Of a DNA stretch of 11,952 nt, positions 1-8,340 are shown piece by piece (positions within the stretch are counted from its first letter, which is position 1; the number at the start of each line of letters is the position of its first letter). The position numbers and the translations under genes are program-made. This DNA is from Larix sibirica (taxonomy: Eukaryota; Streptophyta; Pinopsida; Pinales; Pinaceae). The notes under the pieces were generated by a model. That model saw only the letters and a list, made by a program, of their open reading frames with translations, was not told where the DNA came from and ran no database searches. The stretch spans positions 2,822-14,773 of the forward strand of contig NWUY0300075509.1 of assembly GCA_004151065.3 (NCBI GenBank). The letters run 5' to 3'.

Positions 1-2
1 TG

Positions 3-425
3 CACAAGATTGGCTTGGATAATGACTCGTGATGTTGTACATTTAAAACCAACCACTTGTAAGGAATGAAGATTTTTAGAATGAGAAAAATATAGTAAAT
101 CCCATAATGCCAAAAGTTTCGCCTTGTTGTTTGCTCCTTCACCACAAACCATCCAAATATGAAAATTTTGAAGCCTGTTGACTTTAATAACCATTCTTTC
201 TCCACTGAGTCCATTCTGAGAAGCCCCATCAAAAAATCCAATAGGATAGTCAACAGAAAAATAGGGGATAAACATTTTCTAACTGGTCTTTCAACTGATT
301 CTTTGAAGAATTCTTTATATGTCCAAACAATTTTTGAAACAACCATAGAAAGATTTACCTTTGCATATTCAAATAAGACATTTTCTTGTGCCTCCAAATT
401 CCTCACTGTCATGATTAAAAGAGGT
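3..425 (-). pseudogene. LINE ORF2 C-terminus: tether and RNase H domain, truncated by window edge
   Basis: From about 425 to 255 one minus frame reads as plant LINE tether sequence, including LSMVVSKIVWTYKEFF. A frame change near 255-290 then leads into an RNase H-like domain. It starts with YPIGFFDGAS, where the Asp matches the first catalytic Asp. It continues through GANNKAKLLALW, the equivalent of the family's G-T-N-N-x-A-E-L-x-A-L block, and LQVVGFK, the position of the usual G-D-S. In intact RNase H the second catalytic residue is the Glu of A-E-L, which here is Lys, and the third is the Asp of G-D-S, which here is Phe. Two of the visible catalytic positions are therefore lost. The domain runs off the left edge. 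In L1-type LINEs with this domain it removes RNA from the cDNA hybrid. Confidence 0.82.
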
Positions 426-518
426 AACTAAGTTCTTATGATTGAAATTGAGCTATATCTAATGTAATAAATAGTCTCCAACATACATGTTTGTCCAACA
501 TAAAGGAATATGAAGGCA

Positions 519-932
519 CTAAGTTACCTCCATCCAAACCTGTTGAACAAACCTACAAAAAACAAACATATGATCAACAAATTCCTCATTTAGTTTGCAT
601 AAAAGACAAATATTTGGTCCAAATCCACCCCTTCTAATAAAATTATCCCATGTTATTTTTTTTTCCAATTCTAATAAACAAAAAAACTTTAATTTCAAAG
701 GGACCCACCACTTCCATAATACATGGTACCACCATTTATCTTCCAATTCCATTGACATTAAGATGGTGGCCTCATATGCTAATTGAGTAGTTACCTGTCT
801 TGAAACAATATAATAGGAGCAAACCAACTGATCCTCTCCATAAGAGAGTATGACTCCAATATGAACAAGTCCTTTTATGTATTGATTCCACTCATTATCT
901 AAATTACAAATTAATCCCAAGTCCTCAACCAA
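519..932 (-). pseudogene. LINE ORF2 zf-RVT zinc-binding region
   Basis: An open minus-strand stretch of 137 codons contains the zf-RVT module found after the reverse transcriptase of plant LINEs. The recognisable core runs from VPLKLKFFCLLELEKKITW to the zinc motif CLLC-x8-H-x4-C, at roughly residues 109-126 of this stretch (positions 555-608). It ends with the usual FVQQVW. The four presumed zinc ligands are all kept. The first part (about residues 1-60) is less conserved and could not be matched to a named domain. It follows the 936-1196 fragment directly, in a different frame or after a stop, so it is part of a broken ORF2 and not a separate gene. The DNA-binding or structural role is inferred from the family. 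Confidence 0.85.
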
Positions 933-935
933 GTA

Positions 936-1196
936 CTAATATTTATTATCAAGAATACTAGCCTTAGGCCTTTTTGCATGAGCCAAAAATATAAAACCAT
1001 TAAAATTTAGAAAAGTGACTAAACTAGGAGATAAACTAAAGAAATTCCCTCCTCCAATAAATGGATCTTCTCCAAGTCTGATTTGCTGTCCATTACCCAC
1101 TTTCCAAGCCATCCATTTCTCAAGATAAGGATAAGAATCAATTAGACTCTTCCAACCATTAGAGACATTAAAATTTTCCTTGAGGGGGTCTCTCAA
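936..1196 (-). pseudogene. LINE ORF2 segment between RT thumb and zf-RVT
   Basis: This 86-codon open minus stretch includes MAWKVGNGQQIRLGEDPFIG. That block is typical of the region after the RT thumb in plant LINEs, usually seen as W-x-V-G-N-G-x-x-I-x-x-W-x-D-P. The Trp expected before the Asp-Pro pair is changed here to Gly-Glu. The segment is collinear with the thumb fragment on one side and zf-RVT on the other. Two breaks separate it from them, around 1197-1320 and near 933. Its biochemical role is not well defined in the family. Confidence 0.8.
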
Positions 1197-1321
1197 CCAT
1201 TCTAAAACACCTTTTTTTCTTTAAGTATTTGGCCTTTTATAACATCACTCCACATACCCTCTCCCATTAGACTTCTCCATATGATTTTCAAGGCTAAAGC
1301 TTTCATAAAGTTGAAAATGTT

Positions 1322-1597
1322 TTATAGTCCCCACCCACCAAAATACTTGGGCAAAGAGATTTTGTCCCACTTGACAAGATGTATACCTTCCTTGCATTTT
1401 TTACTTGTCCACAAGAAACTACACATCCTCTGTCTAATATTATTCAAAATAAATTTTGGAATTTTAGCTAGTGCAAGCCAATAAACATGTATATTTTCTA
1501 AGACAAACTTAACTAAGTCCAACCTACCCCCAAGGGAAAGGCATCTATAACACCAATTTTCTCTCTTTTCTCCACCTTCCTCAACAACCAAAGCCAA
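1322..1597 (-). pseudogene. LINE ORF2 reverse transcriptase thumb/connection segment
   Basis: This 91-codon open minus stretch carries the best-kept part of the element. It reads CLSLGGRLDLVKFVLENI, then VYWLALAKIPKFIL, IRQRMCSFLWT, and KYFGGWGL at the end. The L-S-x-G-G-R-x-x-L-x-K-x-V-L block and the F-x-W-x-G-type block are hallmarks of L1-clade plant reverse transcriptases just downstream of the palm. The Gly after SFLWT has become Ser. The N-terminal end of the stretch (EEGGEKRENW) joins the palm fragment after a short damaged stretch near 1598-1635. Confidence 0.88.
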
Positions 1598-1609
1598 TCC
1601 TATATCAAA

Positions 1610-2500
1610 TAGTGATTTGGATTGAGAAAATAGCCTATATATTTAAACCCCACATCAATGTGTTCCATCTCGTAAGGGAGAAACACTTTGATATAGTCCA
1701 AAACTTCTTCTTCAACAACATTGTATAAAACACTAGAGTTTTGTATACTAAACTCCATCCTAGATGCCTCACAGAAAACCTTAATGATCTCTTGAAAGAT
1801 AACCCATTCCTCAGTAGTAACTTTGCTAGAAAGAAGTACATCATCAACAAAAATAAAATGTGTTGAGAATGTTGATAATTTATCTTAATTCCTTGTAATC
1901 CACCTTCTCTTTTAGCCTTCTCTATAAGTCTACTTAATCCTTCAATCACTAGGAGAAAGAGAAAAGGAGACAATGGACATCCCTATCTAAGACCTCTATA
2001 ACATTTGAAAAATTAGTAGATCATTTAAAAGCACAACAAAATTAGCTAAAGTCACACACCCCATAATCTAGTTAACCACTTCCAAATTTTAGCCAATCTG
2101 ATGAAGAACCAATTTAAGAAAAGTCCAATTGACTTTATCATATGCCTTAACAAGGTCTATTTTTAGAGTCATATCCTTTAGTTTATTTATCTTAATCGAG
2201 TGAAGACTCTCCTGTGCCACCCCACTGCATCCAAGATTTTCCTGTTATACATGAACTACAATTTTCTTTTGAGATTGACTTAGCCAACTGTGGTTTTAAT
2301 CTATTTGCAACTACTTTGGATATGACTTTATAGACCAGACTACATAAGTAAATAGGACAGAAGTCATTAAATGTTTATGGCTGGGAGGATTTAGGAATTA
2401 GTGCAATTAATGTGGCATTGATTGTCCCTGATACTTCACCAATACACCTTGATTCTTCAACCACATTTAATAAATTTTCTCCAATAAGATGAAAGGGATT
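1610..2500 (-). pseudogene. LINE ORF2 reverse transcriptase fingers and palm, frameshifted
   Basis: Moving right to left, one frame gives INATLIALIPKSSQP, a stop, then IYLCSLVYKVISKVVANRLK (about 2415-2290), which are the RT finger motifs. After small indels, IDLVKAYDKVNW (2160-2125) is palm motif A with its catalytic Asp. RGLR-stop-GCPLSPFLF (about 2000-1960) is motif B, where the expected Gln codon CAG has become TAG. HFIFVDDVLLS (1860-1828) is motif C, the F-x-D-D form of the polymerase active site, and FVDD itself lies at 1851-1840. KYIGYFL near 1635 closes the domain. The three catalytic Asp codons survive, but at least three frameshifts and several stops prevent an enzyme being made. 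An intact homologue performs target-primed reverse transcription. Confidence 0.9.
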
Positions 2501-2615
2501 TTGGACTTGGAAAAGTGTTTTAATATGTCCTCAAGTTGGCTTTGAAGTGACAGGAGCACCAACTTTGTGCTTCTTCAGGAGAAAAAAGAGAAGGGAAACA
2601 TTGTAATACTTTCAT

Positions 2616-2981
2616 CTAAGATCCAAGAAAATTACCTTCATCCTCCTTAAACAGAGGCTTACAGTGACCTACAACTGCCTCCTCCGAATATTTTTGATAA
2701 GTTATATTTTCCCTATCACTGCCTTTTAATTCCCAAATAGTATTGATAATTCTTCTATGATAAGCAAATTTATGGAAAAACTTCGAATTATTATCACCGT
2801 GAGAAAGCCAAATAGCTCCACTTTTAAGCCTCCAAGACTCCTCAACCAGTCTCAAAATTCTAGCTTTCCTTTCTTTCAAAGAACCAATCACTTCCTTATC
2901 CAATGAAGAGAATACCCCCGAGGAATTGTTTAAGTATCTAAGATGAATTTCCTCCTCAATATTGACTAATTTTGCTTTCAA
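2616..2981 (-). pseudogene. LINE ORF2 linker between endonuclease and reverse transcriptase
   Basis: This 121-codon open minus stretch includes SGAIWLSHGDNNSKFFHKFA followed by HRRIINTIWELKG. The block W-L-x-x-G-D-x-N-[ST]-K-F-F-H is the standard landmark between the endonuclease and RT in plant LINEs. The rest is charged and probably helical (KERKARILRLVEESW). The end near 2630, CKPLFKEDEG, matches the usual F-x-x-L-F-x-E-D tail. The stretch itself has no stops, but it is separated from the endonuclease at about 3085 and the RT fingers at about 2500 by broken sequence. Confidence 0.87.
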
Positions 2982-3084
2982 TTCATACTTCTTCTGATTT
3001 TCTTAAACAATAACCTCACTCTTTAGAAACCTTAACTTATGAACCAAATGATGCATAGCTGATTATTCTACATATTCTGATATA

Positions 3085-3870
3085 GAAACCCATTTACTTC
3101 AAACCAATGAAGAAAAATCATTTTCCAAAAGCCACAAATGGTTAGACTTAAAGGGATAGCTAACCAAATCTTAATCCACTTCAAATTGAAGCATAATAGG
3201 CAAATGATCAGATATATGTGTATGAAAGGACCATGATATAAATCTATCCAACACACCAGATATGATCTCATAGATAAAAATCTATCAAGTCATTTAGACA
3301 CACCCCCTAGTCCTACTCTGCTATTTCTCCAAGTTGGAGCCACTTGAGTTGAACAAACATCAGTGAGATTCACTTCTTGAAAAGGATGACTAAAATATTC
3401 AATTAGAGGATCTAATCTAGAATTAGCTCACCACACCTTTGAAGCAGATATAGTAAAGTTCATATCACTTCCCACAATCAAATAAGGATCCCTTAGAAGT
3501 CCACTATCCATCCTCCCAAAAATCTTGTCTATTTGAATAGGGCCCATAACAATTAAGAAATTTTGACTACTAACCCAACTCATTTATCGTCCCTTCTAAC
3601 ATAATACCCACACAAGTCAAATAAGGAGTGAAATTATCCTTCTTAGGGTTCCATGCCGATAGCATAGCCCTAGAAAAAGCCAATTGCATATATAGTGCAA
3701 CACTCCCAATACGAAAAAAGGTTCATAATAACCCCCCTAGCTTTAATTCCATCCAACATCATTTCTTGAAACAGAACAATATAAGGGACAAACACCTATA
3801 ACAATCTCTTGAGGGTCAAAATTTTTGGATAGACTCCCACCCAATAGATGTTAAAAGAATTTTTTTTCAT
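3085..3870 (-). pseudogene. LINE ORF2 APE-type endonuclease, stop- and frameshift-broken
   Basis: The likely ORF2 start is the ATG at 3870. After one TAG the same frame gives PYIVLFQEMMLDG, corresponding to the L-Q-E-T metal-binding motif with Glu kept. Further fragments in shifting frames are AMLSAWNPKKDNF, LNCYGPYSNRQDFWEDG, PYLIVGSDMNFT (the G-D-F-N position with Asn kept), QVAPTWRNSRVGLGGVSK, a TGA in place of Arg, LDRFL, and HISDHLPIMLQF (near 3195-3212 for S-D-H-L-P-I). These match the order and motifs of exonuclease-endonuclease-phosphatase LINE endonucleases, which nick the target DNA. The S-D-H catalytic pair is intact. I count at least three stops and three frame changes, so it is inactive. 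Confidence 0.9.
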
Positions 3871-4147
3871 TAACGAGAAACCAGGGGCAAATCTGCTCTA
3901 AGGGCCCTATATAACAAACAAAGAAGAGGATACTGACATCATTAATACCACTTGAAACATAAACTTGACAAGAGGAAGAAGCCATATTTTTTGCTAGAAC
4001 CCCTTGAACAATCCCATCCTTTAATTTTGTCCCTTTACTTCCATTTTTTTCTCCTCACTGTGACATTCAGACACAAGAATGACTCTTACCACTTTTTCCA
4101 AGAGGCAAATCTAGTTGCTTTTTTGAAAAAGTCTGTAAAGGAACTTT
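3871..4147 (-). other. LINE ORF1 tail and ORF1-ORF2 junction, no readable protein
   Basis: This stretch lies between the last ORF1-like piece and the endonuclease ATG at 3870. On the minus strand it breaks into short pieces with stops and no recognised motif. By position it is the C-terminal end of ORF1 plus the inter-ORF spacer. The plus-strand 80-codon open stretch at 3952-4194 has no protein-like features and is treated as chance. Confidence 0.5.
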
Positions 4148-5964
4148 CTATAAGACCTCTTTGTAAGAGGGAACTGATGTCTCAACCAAACTAGAGTCTG
4201 AAACTGTAACCCCATGGAACTTTGAGAGAGAAGGGGAACCCAAACAAGATATTTCGACAGACAAAGGGGGGACCTTAGAAGAAAATCTATTCAAGAAAGA
4301 TATTTTAACAGATTCACCCTCACCTAAGTCCAAAACCTTAACCCTACATGAATAAACTCTTGGGAACTCAAAGTTAAAGGCTCTACTTGACTCATAATCA
4401 GATTATAGGATGGGGAACCTTCTAAACCCTTAAGAGAGGGCAGAAAGATAGCATCCTTGACCCCCCCATACAAGAAGGATTTTTAAGAATTTTAGCTTCA
4501 TAATCCTCCAAAAAACCAACTTCATCTTTAGATAAAGAACTATAGAAAATGGGAAACAATAGTTTTAGCTTAGCAATAAAAGTATTATCCTCCATCAAGA
4601 CCCAGGGAGACTCAATTCCAAACGAGCCCAAATGCCTAACAGAGGCCTCAACTCGCTTACCCACAACAACATCATCAGTGAGATGCCTCAAATTGTTTCC
4701 ATCGGGAATAGTCTTTGGAGATGAAAAATAACTTGGGCAATTTTTCTTAACATGACTAGTCTGTCGGCAGGAATGGAAGCAAAACGCTAATTTCCAATAG
4801 TCAAGACATTGGGTGAAAGAATTCTCACCCCAATTAATCTCAATCTCCATTGAAAGCCCCAAATAAAGACAAAACTCAACCAACACCCAGGCTAACCGCT
4901 TGTCCTCCCGAAACAGAGAGCTATTGTCAAAGAAAATAAAGCTACCCACCTTGTTGGCGATATCAATGAACACATTCTTCGACCAAAGTTCGAGCGGAAA
5001 GCCCTGAAGTATCATCCAAACATGTCTTTTTTTTTTTTTGGAATTTCTCTTTGAAAGGGTTAAATCTAGGGTGCCGATTTTTTAGCACTAGAGAGCTCCA
5101 TCCTATGATCCATCTATTGGATAAAACCTTTTCGAGATCCTCCTCCACTAGGAACTGGAAATAATACCAATTGTTCATTAATATGTTCAGTTTGGGACAA
5201 TATCCTAGAAGAAGCTTCCAGTTTGAATTTAACCATTCCAACGTTTCCTCACGCTTCAAGTTAGCATAACTCGTCTTCCCTACTAATGCACAAGTTGCTA
5301 GACTTTGAACCCTATCAAGATTAATGTCTTTACCCAACATCAAAAGCAACTTCTCAGACTGAGCTCTATGAGCCTTCAAAGCCCTTTAACGTTTCCTAGT
5401 GGATACTAACCTTACAAAGAGGTTTTGGGTTTCTGTTGAAACTTTCGACATCAAGGTCTCTACCGACCTCCATAAATCAGACTGAGAAGAGGAAACGACA
5501 ACTTTACCCTTCTCCTGCTTTGGATTTCCCACATCTGGAAGGTACGAGAGAGACGACCTAGAAGATCCCATGAAGACCGATACATTTGTCCAGTGCTCCG
5601 AAGAAAATGTCCCATCCTCTTGAAACATGTTAGCACTTCTCACCTTTTGTAAACTTATGATATACTCCTCGTTAGATTTAAAAATCCTGGCACTCTCCCA
5701 CTCCGAGTCTTCAGCATCCTAAATGCCCCCCTCCCTGAAATCCACCTTGGCCATTGGGGATGACAAGACCAGTAAAACAACTGGTGGACCACCATTAGGC
5801 TGACAAGGACTCCAACAAGGAAAAGCAAAAAATTTGGAAAGCAATATAGCAAAAGTACTTGAAAAGATCCTCATATCTCTACACATAAACATGAAAAGGA
5901 TGAAAACTATGTTAGAGGACAACACATCATGAACATCAATCTGAAACCTGGGAACTGCTGACAC
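4148..5964 (-). pseudogene. LINE ORF1 (gag-like, DUF4283 plus zinc knuckle), broken
   Basis: One minus frame runs from about 5964 to 5040 with only a TAG near 5722 and a TAA at 5384-5386. It includes EDGTFSSEHW and a DUF4283-type segment (CALVGKTSY, WYYFQFLVEEDLEKVL, NRWIIGWSSLVL). At a 13-base A run (minus strand; positions 5027-5039) the frame shifts. It continues as ILQGFPLELWSKNVF and AWVLVEFCLYLGL, then a zinc-knuckle-like CFHSC-x4-H-x4-C (about 4780-4735), where the family normally has C-x2-C-x4-H-x4-C. A further open piece lies at 4333-4148. ORF1 proteins of plant LINEs bind the element RNA. The start is uncertain: the first ATG in reach is at 6022, in another frame. Confidence 0.85.
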
Positions 5965-6022
5965 AATCGATTAGCCAAACCTGAAACCCTATCTCGAGGG
6001 ACAAAACCCTAGTTCCCTCCAT

Positions 6023-6278
6023 CTTCCCCAATCAAATTATGCACTGTTATTTCGAGATTAATAACACTACAATATTGAAATTTCAACCTGTTTCCTAATA
6101 AAGAAATTCTTATGCGAACATCAAATCTATCATAACTCAAACCTAGTATTGTCCAATCATTTATGAAATATTTAATTCACCAAAATTTTAAATCATCAAT
6201 ATCGTATTTAAACGAAACGTACAAAACCCAAAATACCAGTCTTGTTTATTACATTGTGATTTCAAATTCGTGAGAGCG
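6023..6278. other. Short intergenic stretch between LINE 5' end and PPR gene
   Basis: About 250 bases of AT-rich DNA separate the last LINE-like codon from the first ATG of the PPR transcript region. No coding signal was seen on either strand. It must contain the PPR promoter and possibly remains of the LINE 5' UTR. A 7-bp inverted repeat at 6045-6051/6060-6066 is the only local structure seen and is not significant at this base composition. Confidence 0.6.
6205..6212 (+). promoter_or_regulatory. TATA-like element upstream of PPR gene
   Basis: TATTTAAA lies about 115 bases before the chosen start codon, a plausible TATA position if the 5' leader is about 85-90 nt. The flank is AT-rich, so such a match is expected by chance, and no transcription start can be read from sequence alone. 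Confidence 0.3.
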
Positions 6279-6317
6279 ATGGTGGTGCAGGAAATTGTAT
6301 CGAAGCAATGGGACTGA
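6279..6317 (+). other. Small upstream ORF before the PPR start
   Basis: An ATG at 6279 opens a 12-codon reading frame (MVVQEIVSKQWD) that stops at 6315-6317, eleven bases before the PPR ATG and in another frame. If the transcript starts upstream of it, it would be a uORF that could lower PPR translation. It could instead be a former start codon disconnected by an indel. The sequence does not decide between these. Confidence 0.35.
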
Positions 6318-6327
6318 AAGCCAAAGC

Positions 6328-8340
6328 ATGGGGAAGCTACTTCATCGTCTGCAAATTTTTCAGTGCATAAGAACGGGCTTTGGCATCTCTACTTCGATCG
6401 GTGTGGAAATGGCAGATTGTGTTCCCGTCGACTCCAACAGCTATGTTTTTCTGCTAAAAAGATGCACCGTGGCCAAAGCTCTGTCTCAGGGAAAGCAGGT
6501 TCATGCCCACATGATGAAGACTGGTCTCCAGGTAAACATGTTTCTCTTGAATATCCTTATAAATATGTATGCAAAGTGCCAAAGCATGGAGTATGCACGC
6601 AAACTGTTTGACACAATGTCTCAACCAGATATCGTCTCATGGACTGCCGTTATTACAGGTTATGCCCAGCATGGGTACCCTTGTGAGGCCCTCAAACACT
6701 TCTGTCAAATGCAGCGGCGAGGGCCATTGCCGAATGAGTTCACCTTCGGAAGCGTTTTGAAGGCCTGTGCTGGCATCGCAGCGGCCGAAGAGGGAAAACA
6801 GATCCATGCCCATGTCTTTAAATTTGGATTGGAGCGTGAGGTTTTTGCTGGAAGTGCGCTAGTAGACATGTATTCAAAGTGCGAAAATATGCTGAATGCA
6901 CGGCAAGTGTTTGACAAATTGCGTGAACGAGACGAGGTTTCATGGGGTGCGATGATCTGTGGGTATGCACAGCATAGGTGTTCTGAAGAGGCTGTCAGGC
7001 TATTTTATGATATGAAGGGAGTAGGGTTGAAGATGAATCCCTTTGCATTATCAAGTGTTCTCAGGTACTGAAATCTTTCACTCTGTACTAATATGGTTTA
7101 GAGACTCCTTTGTGGGCTCAATTTCTTGTGCTTGTTGCCTTTGTAATGCCTTCTTAGTCGCAAGCTTACGAAAAATCAAAATGGCATATTCCTTATTCAA
7201 GATTTAGCTCCTCATTAATATGTTTATCTATGACTATCGATCAGGGCATGCTCCAGTTTAGCGACTCCGGAACAGGGTAGGCAGGTCCATGTTCATGCCA
7301 TATGCTCGGGATTGGAATCCAATGTCTTTGTTGGGAGTGCCCTTGTAGACATGTATGCCAAATGTGGTAGCATAGAGGAGTCGAGCCTGGTTTTTGATAA
7401 CCTTCTGGAGCCTAACCTTGTGTCTTGGAATGCCGTAATTGTAGGATATGCCCAGCATGGGTATGGCAGGAAGGTGCTTGAATTGTTTGATCAGATGCAG
7501 GATTCTGGTATAAATCCTGATGAAATTACCTTTATTGGTGTTCTCTCTGCTTGTGCACATATTGGTCAGGTAAATATAGGCTATCACTATTTTAATTCCA
7601 TGACTCGAGATCACGGAATCAAACCGAGAATTGATCACTATACCTGCATGGTTGGCCTTCTTGGCCGAGCTGGACATCTGACTGATGCAGAGGTTCTAAT
7701 CAAGGGAATGCCATTTGCTCCTGATGTTGTCGTGTGGCGGGCCTTACTTGCTGCCTGCACTGTCCATGGTAACACAGAGCTTGGAAAGCATGTGGCACAA
7801 CACATTCTTGACTTGGATCCACAAGATCATGCATCATATGTAACACTGTCGAATATGTATGCTGCAGCTGGCAAGTGGGAAGATGTGGCAAAGGCGAGAA
7901 AATTGATGAGAGATAGGGGGGCTAGAAAGGAGGCAGGGCGCAGCTGGATTGAAGTCAGAAGTAAGGTTCATTCCTTTATGGTTGGGGACATGCAGCACCC
8001 GCAGATGGAAGAGGTCTATGAAAAGTTGGAGAAGTTGACTGAACAAATGAAGGAGGCAGGGTACATGCCAAATACAAATTCTGTGCTGCATGACGTGCAG
8101 CTAGAGGAAAAGGAATCCTACCTCTCCTACCATAGTGAAAGGCTGGCCATTGCTTTTGCACTCATAAGCACACCTTCTGGGGCTCCTATTAGAGTAATGA
8201 AGAACCTTCGTGTGTGTGGGGATTGCCATTCTGCAATCAAATTCATCTGTAAGATAGTTGGCAGAGAAATTATTTTAAGGGATTGTAACCGCTTCCATCA
8301 CTTCAAGGATGGGATATGTTCTTGTGGGGATTATTGGTGA
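6328..8340 (+). CDS. PLS-class PPR protein with E1, E2 and DYW deaminase domain (two exons, 610 aa)
   Basis: Coding exons are 6328-7064 and 7245-8340; joined they give 610 residues and a TGA. PPR motifs by my alignment are L 36-70, S 71-101, P 102-136, L 137-171, S 172-202, P 203-237, L 238-272, S 273-303, P 304-338, L2 339-374 and S2 375-406. E1 is about 407-440, E2 about 441-475 and DYW about 476-610. The DYW domain keeps HSE (542-544) and CGDC (570-573), the deaminase zinc and catalytic motifs. It also keeps the second zinc set HH (597-598) and CSC (604-606), and ends in DYW. Family members bind organellar transcripts and convert specific C to U. The N-terminus ([17 protein letters not shown]) is basic, with no acidic residue before Glu27, which would fit an organelle transit peptide. 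The start is the first in-frame ATG after a stop at 6271; the TTG at 6295 is unlikely in a plant. The array is short for the family. The exact orthologue was not identified. Confidence 0.93.
7065..7244 (+). other. Intron of PPR gene (180 nt, GT-AG, phase 2)
   Basis: The exon ends CTCAG and the intron begins GTACTG; it ends ATCAG before GGCATG. Removal joins codon AG|G (Arg246) and restores the L motif SSVLRACSSL, matching the earlier copy [10 protein letters not shown] in the same protein. Unspliced reading meets TGA at 7069-7071 after Tyr247, so retention would give a repeat-only protein of 247 residues without a deaminase. The intron is AT-rich with no coding content. Confidence 0.92.

Larger units (their letters stand above)
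1..6022 (-). mobile_element. Degenerate L1-type LINE (non-LTR retrotransposon), nearly full length, 3' end outside window
   Basis: Read on the minus strand, this stretch gives the full domain order of a plant L1-clade LINE. It runs from ORF1 with a DUF4283-like segment and zinc knuckle, through APE endonuclease, RT linker, RT fingers and palm, thumb and zf-RVT, to RNase H. The domains are collinear and each carries recognisable motifs, so this is one insertion and not a mosaic. Nearly every domain contains in-frame stops or frameshifts, many of them explained by C-to-T changes such as CAG to TAG and CGA to TGA. The copy is therefore old and cannot mobilise itself. The right boundary is uncertain. 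I place it at the last protein-like minus-strand start (ATG at 6022), but the 5' UTR could reach further towards the PPR gene. The left boundary, poly-A tail and target-site duplication lie outside the window. Confidence 0.92.

Noticed and set aside
159-431. Plus-strand open stretch of 90 codons
   Set aside because: The minus strand here reads as LINE RNase H and tether sequence, so the plus frame is a shadow.
6045-6066. Short inverted repeat (TGTTATT / AATAACA)
   Set aside because: The seven-base arms in AT-rich sequence are expected by chance, and no terminator or terminal-repeat context exists.
6295-6327. Start of the PPR protein at TTG 6295
   Set aside because: TTG is not a normal plant start. 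The frame has no ATG between the stop at 6271 and the ATG at 6328, which was chosen.
6363-6917. Overlapping open stretches in other frames of PPR exon 1
   Set aside because: They lie inside the PPR coding exon, on other frames or the opposite strand, and have no motifs.
7258-8161. Minus-strand open stretches opposite PPR exon 2
   Set aside because: They are antisense shadows of a well-supported exon.
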